NCBI GenBank assembly: GCA_947095585.1
Contig: OX352761.1
Coordinates: 93,871,833-93,935,832, forward strand
DNA length: 64,000 nucleotides
Direction: 5' to 3'
Origin: Nephrocerus scutellatus
Lineage: Eukaryota > Arthropoda > Insecta > Diptera > Pipunculidae
Shown here: in pieces, positions 10,700 to 21,087 of the stretch
How the letters are laid out: each line of letters starts with the position of its first letter
Numbering within the stretch: position 1 is the first letter of the stretch
Program-made: the position numbers and the translations under genes
Notes under the pieces: model-generated
What the model saw: only the letters and a program-made list of their open reading frames with translations
Told to the model about the DNA's origin: nothing
Databases searched by the model: none

Positions 10700-11570
10700 T
10701 ACAGCCTTGTCGTCAATTCCAACGCTCACTGACACTACAGTTGTCAGCTCTGAAGACAAAGCCAATTTAAACGATCTCAACACTCACAAATCCGCTGAAC
10801 CAGATGGTATTTCCCTATTGCTGAAGAGCTGTTCTTCCAAGCTGGCATTACCATTGCGTAAGCTTTTCCATCTATCCTATTCTTCTGGGCTCTTCCCGAG
10901 AAGTTAGAAAATAGCCTTTGCCGTCGTCTCCTTCTTCGTACCGACCCATAGCACTTAAATCCATTCTTTCCAAGACCATGGAAACGTTGATCAATTTTCA
11001 CTCATGAAATATCTTGAAACCAACGAAATCCTTAGTGACCGGCTGTATGGATTTCGTGGCCAACGTTCTACCGGTGATCTGATCGTATATCCCACCGAAT
11101 ACACCATCTTTGCAAAGCTGTTGCACTCAACATTTCTAAGCCAGTTTACAGAGTGTGGCATTAAGCTCTTTTGTCCAAAATGCGTGCTTATGGAGTGGAG
11201 GATAAACTGCTTCACTGGCTTAGAAGCAATCTTTTGGACCGCTCAATTCAAATTGCATTCGACGGTTTCAAGTCTAAAGTACATAACTTAAATGCTGGCA
11301 TCCCCCAGGGCTCTGTTTTGTACCCGACACTCTTTCTCATTTTTTTTAATTATCTCTTATCTGTGACTTCTAATCCAATTCACTCTTTCGAAGATGACAG
11401 CACTCTCAGATTCTCATATAAGTTTGAGGAACGTCCCACCACTTCTCTTGTGGAACACAAACAACTACATATGTTAAACACGTTAAATTCTGATCTAGAC
11501 TGCATAATAAAATGCTGCGAACTTTTTAGATTTTCTAGCCCTGTGCAAGAAATATTACACTCCCTCTGAT
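10700..11570 (+). pseudogene. CR1/Jockey-type LINE reverse-transcriptase relic
   Basis: The pieces in order are DLNTHKSAEPDGISLLLKSC and LRKLFHLSYSSGLFPRS, then a frameshifted KSILSKTMETL, then ILSDRLYGFRGQRSTGDLI, AVALNISKPVYRVWH with a stop directly after it, KMRAYGVEDKLLHWLRSNLL, NAGIPQGSVLYPTLFLIFFN and SFEDDSTLRFSYKF. The fold motifs are recognisable, but the first catalytic Asp (LDIS in active elements) is Asn and the FADD box reads FEDD. The enzyme is therefore dead by substitutions and also by frameshifts. Confidence 0.85.
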
Positions 11571-11948
11571 CTGGCTACTATCTTCAAGGCTTTTATTCGC
11601 CCTAAACTTGAGTACAATTATCATATCTAGTCTGGTGCGCCTAAATCTACCTTTCATCAGCTAGATCAGCGATAAAACTTATCGGTTTATCAGTTTACAC
11701 TTAAGCCCTTCTTCGGACGTACAGTTTAGTTCAGAGATTCGTTTATCAGCCGTATAAAACGTATGTGGAATGCTCTGCCAAGTTCTGTCTTCCCATATCA
11801 CTATGTTCCATAGGCATTCAAAAATAAGCTTATAGACATCTTCTCTTTTCTCCTCCTTTTCCTTAACGCCCGCACTATGCCAAGCATATAGCCGAGCATT
11901 ATAAGGGTGAGAACCCCTTTTCGCGTGCACCAATTATAAAAAAAAAAT

Positions 11949-12210
11949 AGCAATCATGAAAGTGTTCGAACTCGGGATTTGTGCAGATTGCCCATTACCG
12001 TATCTCCTGAGTTAGGAAAAGCGAAAAAAAATGTCTGTCTGTCTGTCTGTGACCACTGTACAGCCCAGACGGGGATGGGGTTAAAAATTAATATTTAAGC
12101 TTTTTACATAAATTGGGAGAGGCCATTTGATTATGACGGAAATCTGACAAACAGAAGTGACAGTTTACTTGGTCAGTTTTTCGAGTTTTTGCAAATAACT
12201 CAAAAAGTTG
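11949..12210 (+). repeat. Dispersed repeat family B, copy 1
   Basis: It shares an ordered series of words with 16206-16419: aatcatgaa, ttcgaactc, tatctcctgagt, aaaagcgaaaaa, acataaatt, tttgattatg, cggaaatc, then tttttcgagtttttgcaaat and caaaaagt. This copy carries a (GTCT)n microsatellite at 12031-12050 followed by ggttaaaaatta, similar in layout to the end of family A. The family is unnamed and non-coding. Confidence 0.7.
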
Positions 12211-13744
12211 TCAAATAATTTTATATAAAACAAGCAATTTGAAGATAGTTCGATTTTAAACAGCCGCGCAAATTATACGGTATGAGTTGGTTTGGTAATT
12301 TACTAATCTGAAAGGCATTTAGCATTTTTTTATTGTTTTTGATAGAGTTCATAAACTTTGAATAAATCTTTGTAATTCCATTGAAAAGTTGTCAAGTTTT
12401 CAAAGTAATTTACTGGAGTGTGTTCCGTAAACCATTAAGAGTGTTTTGAATAGATCTAATGCTAATAAAACCTGGCAATCCTCAAGCATGGACAATACAA
12501 AACAATGTCCGAAACCACCTATCATGTCGTGCTTTTTCAATAATTGTCCATTTCGCACATTATATGTTACACTCATCCCTTTATTTTTAAGCGGCACTGA
12601 CAACGACCGGCTGGAATATGAAATGGCAAACAATAAATCATGATGGCGGGAGTGTCAAGTATGCGGGCTGGGCTGGAATTGTTGAACAAACTCTAAAATA
12701 GATGCATCAAGCACATATGGCTGAATGCATAATAAAAGATGTGAGTTCAAGTTGATTTTGAAATACATGGTTACACAGGGTGTATCTGTTTACATGGCAA
12801 ATACTTAAAGAAGTTATTTCTTAGTTAATTACAATAAAAAAATCCTATGGGAGGTATGCGGTGTACGTTGCTTTTTATTACGAAAAAACTTACTTTTCAC
12901 CTTACATCACTTCACACCACGTAACTCTTGATCGGATCTAGTTACAAGGCCATTGTTGGTCTATTTCAAAAGAAACTTTAATCTTTAAGATAAGACAATG
13001 TACATTTTTGTAATTCCATGGTCGTCAAATTAAAAAAAAAAAACATGGTCGTCAAATTAAAAAAAAATTGAATGGTATTTTCAAATGAGATTATCTCGAA
13101 AAATGCGCTTCGATAAATTTATTTGACTAGCACAATATTAAAACCAATTCAGTTTTCTACAAATCCATGACACAATATTTATCCATTCGGTAAAGTGGAG
13201 CAGGACTAAAATTATAAGTTTCCTATATAAATTTTAACTTTTTAAGCCCAAACGAAGAAAGCCTTCCGTATTTAAAAAATAGAATTTCGGGATTCCCCTA
13301 ACATCGTGCGTCACTAGCCTGCCAGCGCAACGAAAAAATGTACCTTCTTCGTTCAAAATGCGCTCGCGCCACCAAAGTACCACGACAAAAATGGAAAATT
13401 TATTTCTCAAAATGGTTCAATAAAATAACTTTAATCAACAGTTAAAGAATGGAATTTAAGCGTTGAAAAAATATATATCACATTATCGTGTGTGCTTCCG
13501 TTAATTTTAAAGAATTTATTTGCCAATTAAACTAAATTTTTCAGAAACTCTTCCCTCCCGCCTAAACCCTTTTGTCTTGACCTAATCTCTAGCCTTTTGT
13601 TACATCTTATGCAAATCACCCTGCATAAAATTTATAATTTTTACTAAATTTTGTTAAAAATGCTAGGTTATTTCTGGGCTCACGGTGGCTCCCGTCGGGT
13701 CGTGGCAATTTGCCAGTCCTGCCACCGTATAGTTACGCCACTGA
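12211..13744. other. AT-rich intergenic DNA, no gene recognised
   Basis: The frames at 12400-12643 on both strands overlap and have no domain. A short tandem duplication (catggtcgtcaaattaaaaa, two copies near 13017-13066) is listed separately. Nothing else is identifiable. Confidence 0.45.
13017..13066 (+). repeat. Short tandem duplication ending in A-runs
   Basis: The word atggtcgtcaaatt followed by an A-run occurs twice in succession with a period of about 26 bp. It looks like replication slippage between A-runs. Confidence 0.7.
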
Positions 13745-14035
13745 TTGGAGCCCTTCGGCCCGAGGGGCACGATCACTTCCAAATTTGTACAAAAATTGGC
13801 ACCGGAGATACACATATTTACAAAACTTGAAGAAATTCGATTTAATTTTTAAAAAAATTATATTGGATTCACTCGCCCCTGAGCCCTGATCACTTTCAAA
13901 TTGTTACATAAAGTGTTGTCATCGGAGATATTCATGTGTACCAAATTTAAAAAAAGTACCAATTTAAAAAAAAAAATGTAATCGGAGATAAATATGCGTT
14001 TATATAAAACTGGGCTTTAGGAAATGGTTAAAAAT
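13745..14035 (+). repeat. Dispersed repeat family A, copy 4
   Basis: Three sub-repeats carry ccggagatacacat / tcggagatattcatgtgt / tcggagataaatatgcgt. Two are preceded by the cgatcactt(c/t)caaatt word, and the block ends with actgggctttaggaaatggttaaaaattg. The microsatellite and terminal block of copies 1 and 3 are missing. Short sequence words and their order are the only evidence. Confidence 0.6.
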
Positions 14036-14707
14036 TGCATTGTTTGATCTTAATGATTTAATTTTCTTTCAAAAAAGTTCAACAGAAGCTATGTAGCTAG
14101 AAGCGTGGAAGAGTTACAAGGTCAAAAAATGCGTTTCTTCGCATTAAAACACTCCCTTCCCAACCCTTCCTTTCGATTTTTTTTTTATAATTAACCAAGG
14201 TATTTTTTAAGTATTTGGAACGTAAACACATTTACCCTGTATATACAACTAGCAGCACTACGAGTTGGAGCGGACACATTTAGCTCGCAGTTAAAAAATT
14301 TTATCACCAAAAAGGAACATACTCGTTCTATACTATGTATATACTTTTACTACTGTTAATTGGTGGTTGACCCACTGTTTGATGGGCTTGCTAGTAAGCT
14401 GAATGTAAGAGGATATACTGTAAGGACCTGGTACGCTGTGTAAATATTTGCCTGCATTCATTTTGTAGTTAATTGGATAACAATTGGCTATAGTAGTGAT
14501 GCTCGATAGACTCAAAAACGTCATCATTTTTTATAAAATGGCGACGACAAATTTAAAAAAGGTTATGACTCTTTCAATAATAATTGACTGCAAATATGCT
14601 ACTCACTTACTTTTAAGTGGTTTTCAATTTCCAAACGATAAATTTATTGTTATAGTATTTGTTGGGGTTGATTTCTTAACCGTTACTAATATTTTTAAAC
14701 AAAGCAC
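14036..14707. other. AT-rich intergenic DNA, no gene recognised
   Basis: Overlapping short frames on both strands near 14333-14720 show no domain. No repeat is shared with other parts of the window. Confidence 0.45.
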
Positions 14708-14716
14708 TGAGTCGCA

Positions 14717-14974
14717 TTGAAGCACTGAGGTTCGAAGTTCGAATCCTAGAAACACCAAAAGAATTTTTCCCAGTCACACCTATCGCAAATGTCTGAGAAA
14801 CGTCCGAGGTTAATAACTTGTCACGGAAAGCTTCTCAACTCACCATTCGGATACGGCATTAACTTTTAGGTCCCTTTCATTTGTGTGCAAAAAAAAGAAC
14901 ATGTGCAATCCGAATGGTTGCCAGGAGCAAGGCCTTGGACCGCAATGGTCTGTCGCGTCAAATATTATTATTAT
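14717..14974 (+). mobile_element. tRNA-derived SINE, copy 1 (5' shortened)
   Basis: A B-box-like word, agttcgaatcc (14736-14746), is followed by an aaacaccaaaa word and a 200-bp body shared with the two copies at 57.4 and 58.6 kb. Shared body words include cacggaaagcttctcaa, ttcggatacg, aggtcccttt and gaccgcaatggtc. It ends in aaatattattattatt. The A box is absent or diverged, so the 5' end is shortened. Tgagtcgca (14708-14716) and tgagttgcca (14975-14984) may be a decayed target-site duplication. Confidence 0.8.
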
Positions 14975-14984
14975 TGAGTTGCCA

Positions 14985-16205
14985 TGAAAAGCCAAGCACC
15001 ATTCCAATCAAAGGTTGATAAGTGCATGTACATACTATCTGAAACCATTAGTTTTCTTAAAAACAATACAGAATCAACCAAATACTTTCACACGCTCCTT
15101 CAAGTATCAGTACTTAAACATGATCCCGAAAATTCTTAAAACATCGTGCGTATTACAATTCTAGTAGTACTCGTGTTGCGTATGCATAGCACTAGAATCA
15201 AGGGCATAATACGTGCGTCTTTTCCTTTGGGTATCTTCCCAAGACTTTGTGAGACAGCGAGATTATTATCATCCACAAATTAAATTGCCATATGCTGAAA
15301 GTGTTCCCTGCAGAAAGTTGTGCCTCTATTTGGCAGTCATATATCACACAATTCCTCAAGTAGCTCCTTTGCAAACCTAACCCCACTCTGTGGACAATGG
15401 ATGAAGTATTTGTAATAATACGTGCAACATTGCATTAACAAATATATACTCGTTTATATATTGTTATCTATATCCTTAAAATTACCAGGACGATATATGC
15501 AGGCTACAGTGCTAAACGAGTGTAGTGAATGGTCACACTTTTTACTGATTGCGAATTGTTGGTTCATGTGTACGGTGCATTGGTGTTTGAATTTTAAGCG
15601 TCTCCCGCATATAGCCCTCTCTTCGGCGTTAATGTAAAGGTCTTTCGCTTGACAACAAATTATTAAGGACGCACTGTTATTGTCGATGGGTATCCTAAAG
15701 GAGAACACTTCAATTTATTTTTATGTTCGTGGGAATAGAAGAACATTGATTAAGGCTTAAAATCAATGAAGCATTTTTCTACCCGTAGCTCTGATTCTAA
15801 AAAAAATTTAAGCTCAGGAGACGCAGTTAGGCAACATTTACATAACGATCTGGCCTACATTCGCCTATTCAGAACTGTACTTATGATGGAATTTTATTTC
15901 GCGCTGATTGGTGTTTGTGAATGCCACATGGTATACCTAGGAGGGAGAATAAAATGGAAAATTTTATATTATATTATGCTTGTCCCATAATGCCCTTGTA
16001 AAAAATCTTTATATTTATTAAACGAATGAGTCCTAGTTTGTTAAGCATTCGTACGTTAAATTTTAAAACGTGTTCTTAAATATCTATTTTCCGGAATCAA
16101 GTCATCGAACGTTATTATGCTCTAAATAATTTTTCCGGCGATGTTTCCTGTTTTATCTAAAACTTCTTTCCTTTTTACTTTCTTTTAGATAGTAAAGGAA
16201 GGTAT
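14985..16205. other. AT-rich intergenic DNA, no gene recognised
   Basis: Several 60-84-codon frames overlap on opposite strands (15198-15990) without recognisable motifs. No repeat or RNA gene was identified. Confidence 0.45.
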
Positions 16206-16419
16206 AGTAATCATGAATATTTTCGAACTCTGAATTTTTGCAGATTTATCTCCTGAGTCAGAAAAAGCGAAAAATAAAAGTTCTCGGCTTAATTGACGGA
16301 GATGAATTTTTTTTACATAAATTAGGAGGTCCCCTTTGATTATGGCGGAAATCGGCCAACCGCACGTGACAAATTACTTGGACAGTTTTTCGAGTTTTTG
16401 CAAATATTTCAAAAAGTAT
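16206..16419 (+). repeat. Dispersed repeat family B, copy 2
   Basis: It aligns in order with 11949-12210, including tttttcgagtttttgcaaat and caaaaagt near its end, but lacks the (GTCT)n block found there. The copy is non-coding. Confidence 0.7.
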
Positions 16420-16756
16420 CGCACTTATGAGAAATCGGTTAGGTGCATTAGAAATAAATCAATGCAAAAGAATGGTTCTTGATTTCTTAATTGGTTTCTT
16501 TAATTGGATAGTTTCATATCTAATAAGCTAAAAAACGTTACATAATGATAACAGGTACAGTGTGCAGAAAGACTTTCTTTACCAAAAAAAGTGTGTTAAT
16601 TTATGTGCAAATATCGTATTGTATGTGCGTACGTACGAGTACGCAATTGTTTTAAATAGTGGATCGATCGATTGCGTACGTTTTCCAACACTTCTATTTT
16701 TTATAACTCTTTTCTAATAGGTTTGTACAGAATATCCTCAAAAAAGGACGAGATTC

Positions 16757-16961
16757 TTTTTAAATTTTCTGTTTTAACTTCGCGTGCCCGTGGCTAGCTG
16801 GCTGGCTGGTGTGCAGAATCTTGTGATCAACACACTTCCTAAAGCCCGATTTTATCGAAATGTTACACACACGTATATTTCCGGTGACAATAGTTTCTAT
16901 TAAAATTTGAGTGTAATCGGCCCGCGAGGTCGGGGGCTCCCATACAAAATTTTTCCCAGGC
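16757..16961 (-). repeat. Dispersed repeat family A, copy 5 (antisense, interrupted by RTE)
   Basis: Read on the minus strand this is the family's 3' part: a sub-repeat with gggagcccccgacctcg and aatagaaactattgtcaccg, then atacgtgtgtgtaaca, an aaatcgggctttaggaagtg word, a CCAGC microsatellite and acgcgaagttaaaacag. A matching 40-bp family leader, also antisense, lies at 20217-20257 beyond the RTE insertion. The RTE therefore probably landed inside this copy. Confidence 0.65.
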
Positions 16962-16974
16962 ATCATATCATTGC
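16962..16974 (+). repeat. Target-site duplication, left copy
   Basis: atcatatcattgc is identical to 20021-20033 and brackets the RTE element exactly. Confidence 0.9.
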
Positions 16975-17199
16975 GGCGGTCAGCCATCAGCAGAAATAGG
17001 GGGGAATAACACGGAATTCTCTAGAATTGCATGTGGCCGTAACTATCTTTGACTGGTGGAAGTGCGATCAAACCTCCACGTGGTGGCCGCTGGTAATTTT
17101 CCTCCAATGCAGGAAAAGCTGAATGATCGGGCTTGTCCCTTCAATGTAAGGATACACTGATAAACGACGACGACCACGGCAACGAAAACGGCTAAACGA

Positions 17200-17900
17200 T
17201 TTAAGAACTTTCTCATGGAACGTACGCTCACTGTATAGAGCTCGAGCTGCACAGTAGCTGGGCGATACCCTGTCTAAATATAAGGCTGACATAACAGCAA
17301 TCCAGGAGATGCGGTGGACAGGGAATGGTGTCTAGCACAAATCAGAATATGACATATATTACAGCTGTCATGCTCATCATGTGCTCGGGGTGGGGATTTT
17401 AGTCAGCAAAAGAATGAAACCCACCGTTATCGGCTTTAATGCAGTAAATGAACAGCTATGCTACCTTCGCGTGCGGGGCAAATTTAAAAACATAAGCCTC
17501 ATAAACGTTCACGCACCTACAGAGGATTCCCCAGATGATGAAAAAGAAGAATTCTTTGAATCAGTCGACCGGGAACTCCATGCCTGCCCTCAGTATATGG
17601 CACCCATAGCTTACACGAGAACACTAATGACAATGGACAACGAGTCATAGAGATGGCCGCAAGCAATAATTTGGTCGTTGCGAGTACAAGGTTTGCGCGT
17701 AAAAATATCCACAAATCCACCTGGGTATCTCCCGATGGAGCCACTCACAACAAGATAGACCACGTGTTGATAGACCGCCGCCACAACCCGAACCTGATGA
17801 CGGTACGAACGTCGACTTGGACCACTATCTTGTTGGTATGGTGCTCCGAGCGTGGATTGCATCATCACGAAAGACTCAATCCGCGAATCAGATTCGAGTC
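17200..17900 (+). pseudogene. RTE endonuclease domain, broken
   Basis: Frame pieces include FSWNVRSLYRAR, ITAIQEMRWTGNG, VGILVSKRMKPTVIGFN, ISLINVHAPTEDSPDDEKEE, then VIEMAASNNLVVASTRFARK and HNKIDHVLIDRRHNPNLMTV. These are the landmark motifs of RTE apurinic-type endonucleases (N near the start, E of EMRW, the NVHAPTED segment and the D of IDHVLID). Compared with 59750-59860, about 70 bases are missing at 17598-17600, which removes the LGDMNAKIG motif with its catalytic Asp and Asn. A second deletion near 17812 removes the region before SDH. Stops follow at 17334 and 17648. Confidence 0.85.
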
Positions 17901-18142
17901 AACACGGCTGCCATTCGCAATGAAGAGACCAGAAACAACTACGGTCAAGCGATAGGACTCGCCCTAAATTCAGGGAGAGTAAGTCCTGGTGCTGAGATGT
18001 CGGGCGTAGAAGAGAAATAGACACGCCTTAAGAATAAAGTACTGCTGACTCCATCATAGGCAGTAGTCGTAGGGATTGGAACGACTGGTTCGATGACGAA
18101 TATAAGCTAGCAACTGAACGTAAGAGTGTTGCGTACCGAGGA

Positions 18143-18670
18143 ATGCAACAATCTCATAGAACGCGGGCACGCGAAGATGAATATAAAGAGCTGAGAAGAT
18201 ATGAAAAAACAGTTCACCGGCGAAAGAAAGCAACCTGGGAGAAGAATCTCGTCCGTAAGCTGAAACAGTACAGAGAGCAAGGACCGCAGCAGGCGCGGAA
18301 GTTCTACCAAAGAGTCCGCGGTATGACGCAATATACACCGCGTTGCACACACTGCAAGGACAAAGAGGGTAACCTGATCGCCGATCTTAAAGGCATCTTA
18401 GAGCGATGGGAAGAGCACTTTCATGAGTTGCTAAATGGCCAGCTAACTGCGGAATTGGAGGCTCCACCAATGACCGAAGATCATACTATGCTGCCGCCAC
18501 CAAGCATAGTCGAAGTTAGCAGAGCGATAAATCGGCTCAAAAATAATAAGGCCCCGGGATCTGATGGGATCCCAGCGGAACTGATAAAAATAGGAGGCCC
18601 CACATTACACCAAGCAATTCATGAAATAATAGTGCAAGTATGGGAAGAAGAATTTATGCCAGAAGACTAG
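18143..18670 (+). pseudogene. RTE linker and start of reverse transcriptase
   Basis: This is the longest clean frame of the element, 175 codons. It includes a basic, Arg/Lys/Glu-rich linker (EDEYKELRRYEKTVHRRKKA), the CTHCKDKEGNLIADLKGILE stretch, the HFHELLNG motif and the entry to the reverse transcriptase, NRLKNNKAPGSDGIPAELIK. It stops at 18668 (TAG where WRR would follow MPED), and the homologous reading continues downstream as ILCPIHKKGD. The 18143 ATG is internal to the original protein and not its true start. Confidence 0.85.
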
Positions 18671-20003
18671 CGAAGAGGCATTCTGTGCCCCATACATAAG
18701 AAGGGAGATATAACAAAATGCAGCAATTATCGCGGTATAACATTGTTGAGTACCGCGTATAAGATTTTCTCCTCTATCCTTCAAGACAGGATAGCCCCAT
18801 ACGCTAAAGTCATCATTGGTCCATACCAGTGTGGCTTCATCCCAGGAAAATCAACTACTGATCAGAGTTACACCCTAAGGCAGGTGATGGAAAAATGTCT
18901 AGAGTTTCAAAACTCACTACACCATCTTTTTATAGACTTTAAAGCCGCTTATGATAGCATAGCCAGAGTATAATTTTATAAAGCCATGAGAGAATTCGGC
19001 TTCCCAAATAAACTGACACGACTATGTAGGTTGACCATGACCAATGTTGTAAGCCAAGTAAAAATATCCGGATCACTATCAAGCCCATTCAACATCTATA
19101 ACGGGCTCCGACAAGGGGAAGGAGTCCATTCAGATACTGGCTTACGCAAACGATATTGACATCGTTGGTAGAAACCAAAGGGCTGTACAGGAAGCTTTCA
19201 TCCAGATAGAGCAGGCGGCACGAAATCTGGGGCTGCACATAAATGAGAGCAAAACAAAGTACATGGTGGCCACGTCTGCGAGTAGAAGATCCAACATTGG
19301 TCCCTCAATTCAGATAGTGGACCGCGAATTTGAAGTAGTGCAATCCTTTAACTATCTCGGGTCAACTATAGCAGCCGATAACAGCATGGAACCAGAAATA
19401 CGCGCACGGTTGCTTAAAGCCAACAAAGCCTACTATAGTCTGTCAAGACTCTTCAAATCCAGGAACTTAACCATAATATCCAAGCTGCTGATATATAAGA
19501 CAATGGTCATACCAGTAATTACATATGGATCCGAGACTTGGGTGCTTAGCAAAAAGCATTCTGACCTCTTAGCCGCGTTCGACAGAAAAGTCTTACGGAG
19601 AATTGTTGGCCCCGTATGTGAGGAAGGACGATTCTGGAGACTCTATAATGATGAGATCTACGAGCGTAACCGCGATGTCGACATCGTGAAGAAAATTAAG
19701 CTCGGTAGGCTCCGGTGGACAGGACACCTAGCTCGCATAAGCGAAGAGGATCCTGCTCGGAAAGTCCCTTGCGGAAGGATTTATGGAACACGACAGCGAG
19801 GCCGGCCAAGCCTACGCTGGAAGGATGGCGTAGACCAGGACGCCCAGAGTTTAGGGATGCCAAGGCCAAGCCTACGCTGGAAGGATGGCGTAGACCAGGA
19901 CGCCCAGAGTTTAGGGATGCCAAACTGGATGACATCGGCTCGAAATCGGGACCGGTGGAGAGACATTTATACGCAGGCAGGCAGGATCGGACCCCGGTTG
20001 TAG
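18671..20003 (+). pseudogene. RTE reverse transcriptase core and C-terminal tail, broken
   Basis: Motifs in order are CPIHKKGDITKCSNYRGITL, LSTAYKIFSSILQDRIAPYA, YQCGFIPGKSTTDQ, HLFIDFKAAYDSIARV (first catalytic Asp intact, then a stop at 18971), NIYNGLRQG, then LAYANDIDIVG. About 90 bases between the RQG and LAY motifs are missing relative to 60990-61085, and the YADD box reads YAND, so a catalytic Asp is lost. The tail from 19263 is open for 246 codons and contains a 20-residue tandem duplication (RPSLRWKDGVDQDAQSLGMP, twice). Confidence 0.88.
19801..19920 (+). repeat. 60-bp tandem duplication within RTE coding tail
   Basis: Two direct copies with a period of exactly 60 bp (19801-19860 and 19861-19920) are identical except in the first three bases. 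The duplication is in frame and adds 20 residues. The related antisense fragment at 20.4 kb has only one copy in the corresponding place. Confidence 0.93.
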
Positions 20004-20020
20004 AGCCAAATATGATGATG

Positions 20021-20033
20021 ATCATATCATTGC
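20021..20033 (+). repeat. Target-site duplication, right copy
   Basis: atcatatcattgc repeats 16962-16974 exactly, directly after the RTE ATG-type tail. Confidence 0.9.
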
Positions 20034-20216
20034 ATACTGTAATGACTGTGTTCTGTGTGCGTTGTGCGCTGTGCGCCGTGAGATTTGGTCAGCGCTGCCT
20101 GCTTTACGATTGGGGTTGTTTTATTGTTGGGTTGCATTGCTTCGTATGTGTTTTGATATTTCAGCCTTTATATAGTGGAATTCAGTATACTTTTGGTTAA
20201 AAGAGCATTTACATTT
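20034..20216. other. Pre-insertion host sequence, unassigned
   Basis: This G/T-rich stretch would have continued from 16961 before the RTE arrived. It does not match the other family A copies, so it may be a diverged interior or an older insertion. Confidence 0.4.
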
Positions 20217-20257
20217 AAAATTTTAATTTTTATGGGTTGTTTTTTTTTTCATTTTAC
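20217..20257 (-). repeat. Family A leader, antisense fragment
   Basis: The reverse complement carries aacaacccataaaaattaaa preceded by an A-run and gtaaaatg, closely matching 8120-8160. It is probably the other end of the family A copy at 16757-16961. Confidence 0.6.
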
Positions 20258-20365
20258 TGAACAAAAGCACTAACATCCTTTTCTGCCAATGCCATTGGAG
20301 TACTGATTTTCCACATAGCTAAAAATGGAGCCAAATGTTTCATCATTATAGATGGCGCTAGAATT

Positions 20366-20595
20366 CAAGTCCGGCTGCCTGCAAAAATATCTCCACTGGA
20401 CCCGAGCTTTGAGCTGATGTCATAAAGTTTTTCATCCCTAAACTCTGGGCACCATGGTCTACACCGTGCTATCAGCGTTGGCTTGCCGGGCCACGTTCAT
20501 ACCGCAAGGAATTTTGCAGCCAGTATTGTCTCCACTTACGCGAGGTAGGTGTTCTGTCTACCGGAGCCAAACAGGGTTAATTCCCTTCTCTCGAA
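20366..20595 (-). mobile_element. Older antisense RTE 3' fragment
   Basis: On the minus strand the sequence aligns with the end of the RTE at about 19720-20000. catccctaaactctgggc is identical to the reverse complement of the 19844-19861 region. Around it, gagctgatgtcat matches gagccgatgtcat, and gcgaggtaggtgttctgtct matches gcgagctaggtgtcctgtcc. It is clearly more diverged than the sense copies, so it comes from an older insertion or a sister family. The positive-strand frame 20454-20699 is a shadow. Confidence 0.78.
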
Positions 20596-21087
20596 CCTGC
20601 AGAACCTTTCTACATTACTGTGCGAAAGGGGACAGAATCACGAGAAGAAGTGTACCTACCAGATATTGTTGCGGAACGTTTAACCATTACCATTTTTAGT
20701 AGTTAGAGGATTTAGAATTATGCTGCGGCACAGAATGCGAAAACGACCTATGATATTACTGACTTTTTTGCAGCAGTTGATTGGGCGTAGTAAAGTGCAG
20801 AGAACCATGAATATTTTTGTGAGTGTGAGTACTTGGCTTTTTCAGACGATCAGACAGCATGTATATTCTAATCGTTACACTGTTTAAAAACCTGGTTTTT
20901 TATAATAATTAATATATGACAAAAGAAATTAAATCATTTTTGATACGATAGCTTTTTTGAAAAATTTCTCTAACGTTTTATACATGTAACAGAACTTTTT
21001 GGACGATTAGGTATGTAATAAAGTGAGCGCAGTCCAGCACAGGATAACGTAGTCAATAACTTAATGGTACACTACCTCTACCACTTG
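20596..21087. other. AT-rich intergenic DNA, no gene recognised
   Basis: No frame with a recognisable domain and no shared repeat is present. Confidence 0.4.

Larger units (their letters stand above)
9610..11948 (+). mobile_element. CR1/Jockey-group LINE, degenerate, endonuclease to 3' end
   Basis: Remnants follow the order expected of ORF2 of a CR1/Jockey-group LINE. An apurinic-like endonuclease runs from about 9690 to 10290, a reverse transcriptase from about 10700 to 11570, and the usual C-terminal segment (RIKRMWNALPSSVFP, about 11750-11800). A terminal coding block (LLLFLNARTMPSI, then stop) ends near 11890, and the element closes with an A-run near 11938-11948. Multiple frameshifts and stops break it. 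Upstream ORF1 was not recognised. A family B repeat begins directly at its A-rich tail. Confidence 0.8.
16975..20020 (+). mobile_element. RTE-clade non-LTR retrotransposon, nearly full length, inactive
   Basis: The element starts with ggcggtcag, as the copy at 59091 does, and ends with gagccaaatatgatgatg, the short ATG-type tail typical of RTE elements. A perfect 13-bp target-site duplication flanks it. The single protein region runs endonuclease (about 17200-17900), linker (about 17900-18400), reverse transcriptase (about 18480-19560) and C-terminal tail ending in RDIYTQAGRIGPRL and a stop (19962-20003). It is broken by stops, frameshifts and at least three internal deletions relative to the 59-61 kb copy, so it cannot move itself. 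Related sequences are often annotated as craniofacial development protein 2-like, but that label is a mis-annotation of RTE. Confidence 0.93.

Noticed and set aside
17817..18020. Independent small genes within the RTE region, such as 17653-17955, 17817-18020 and 19715-20200
   Set aside because: They are frame pieces or shadows of the broken RTE protein.
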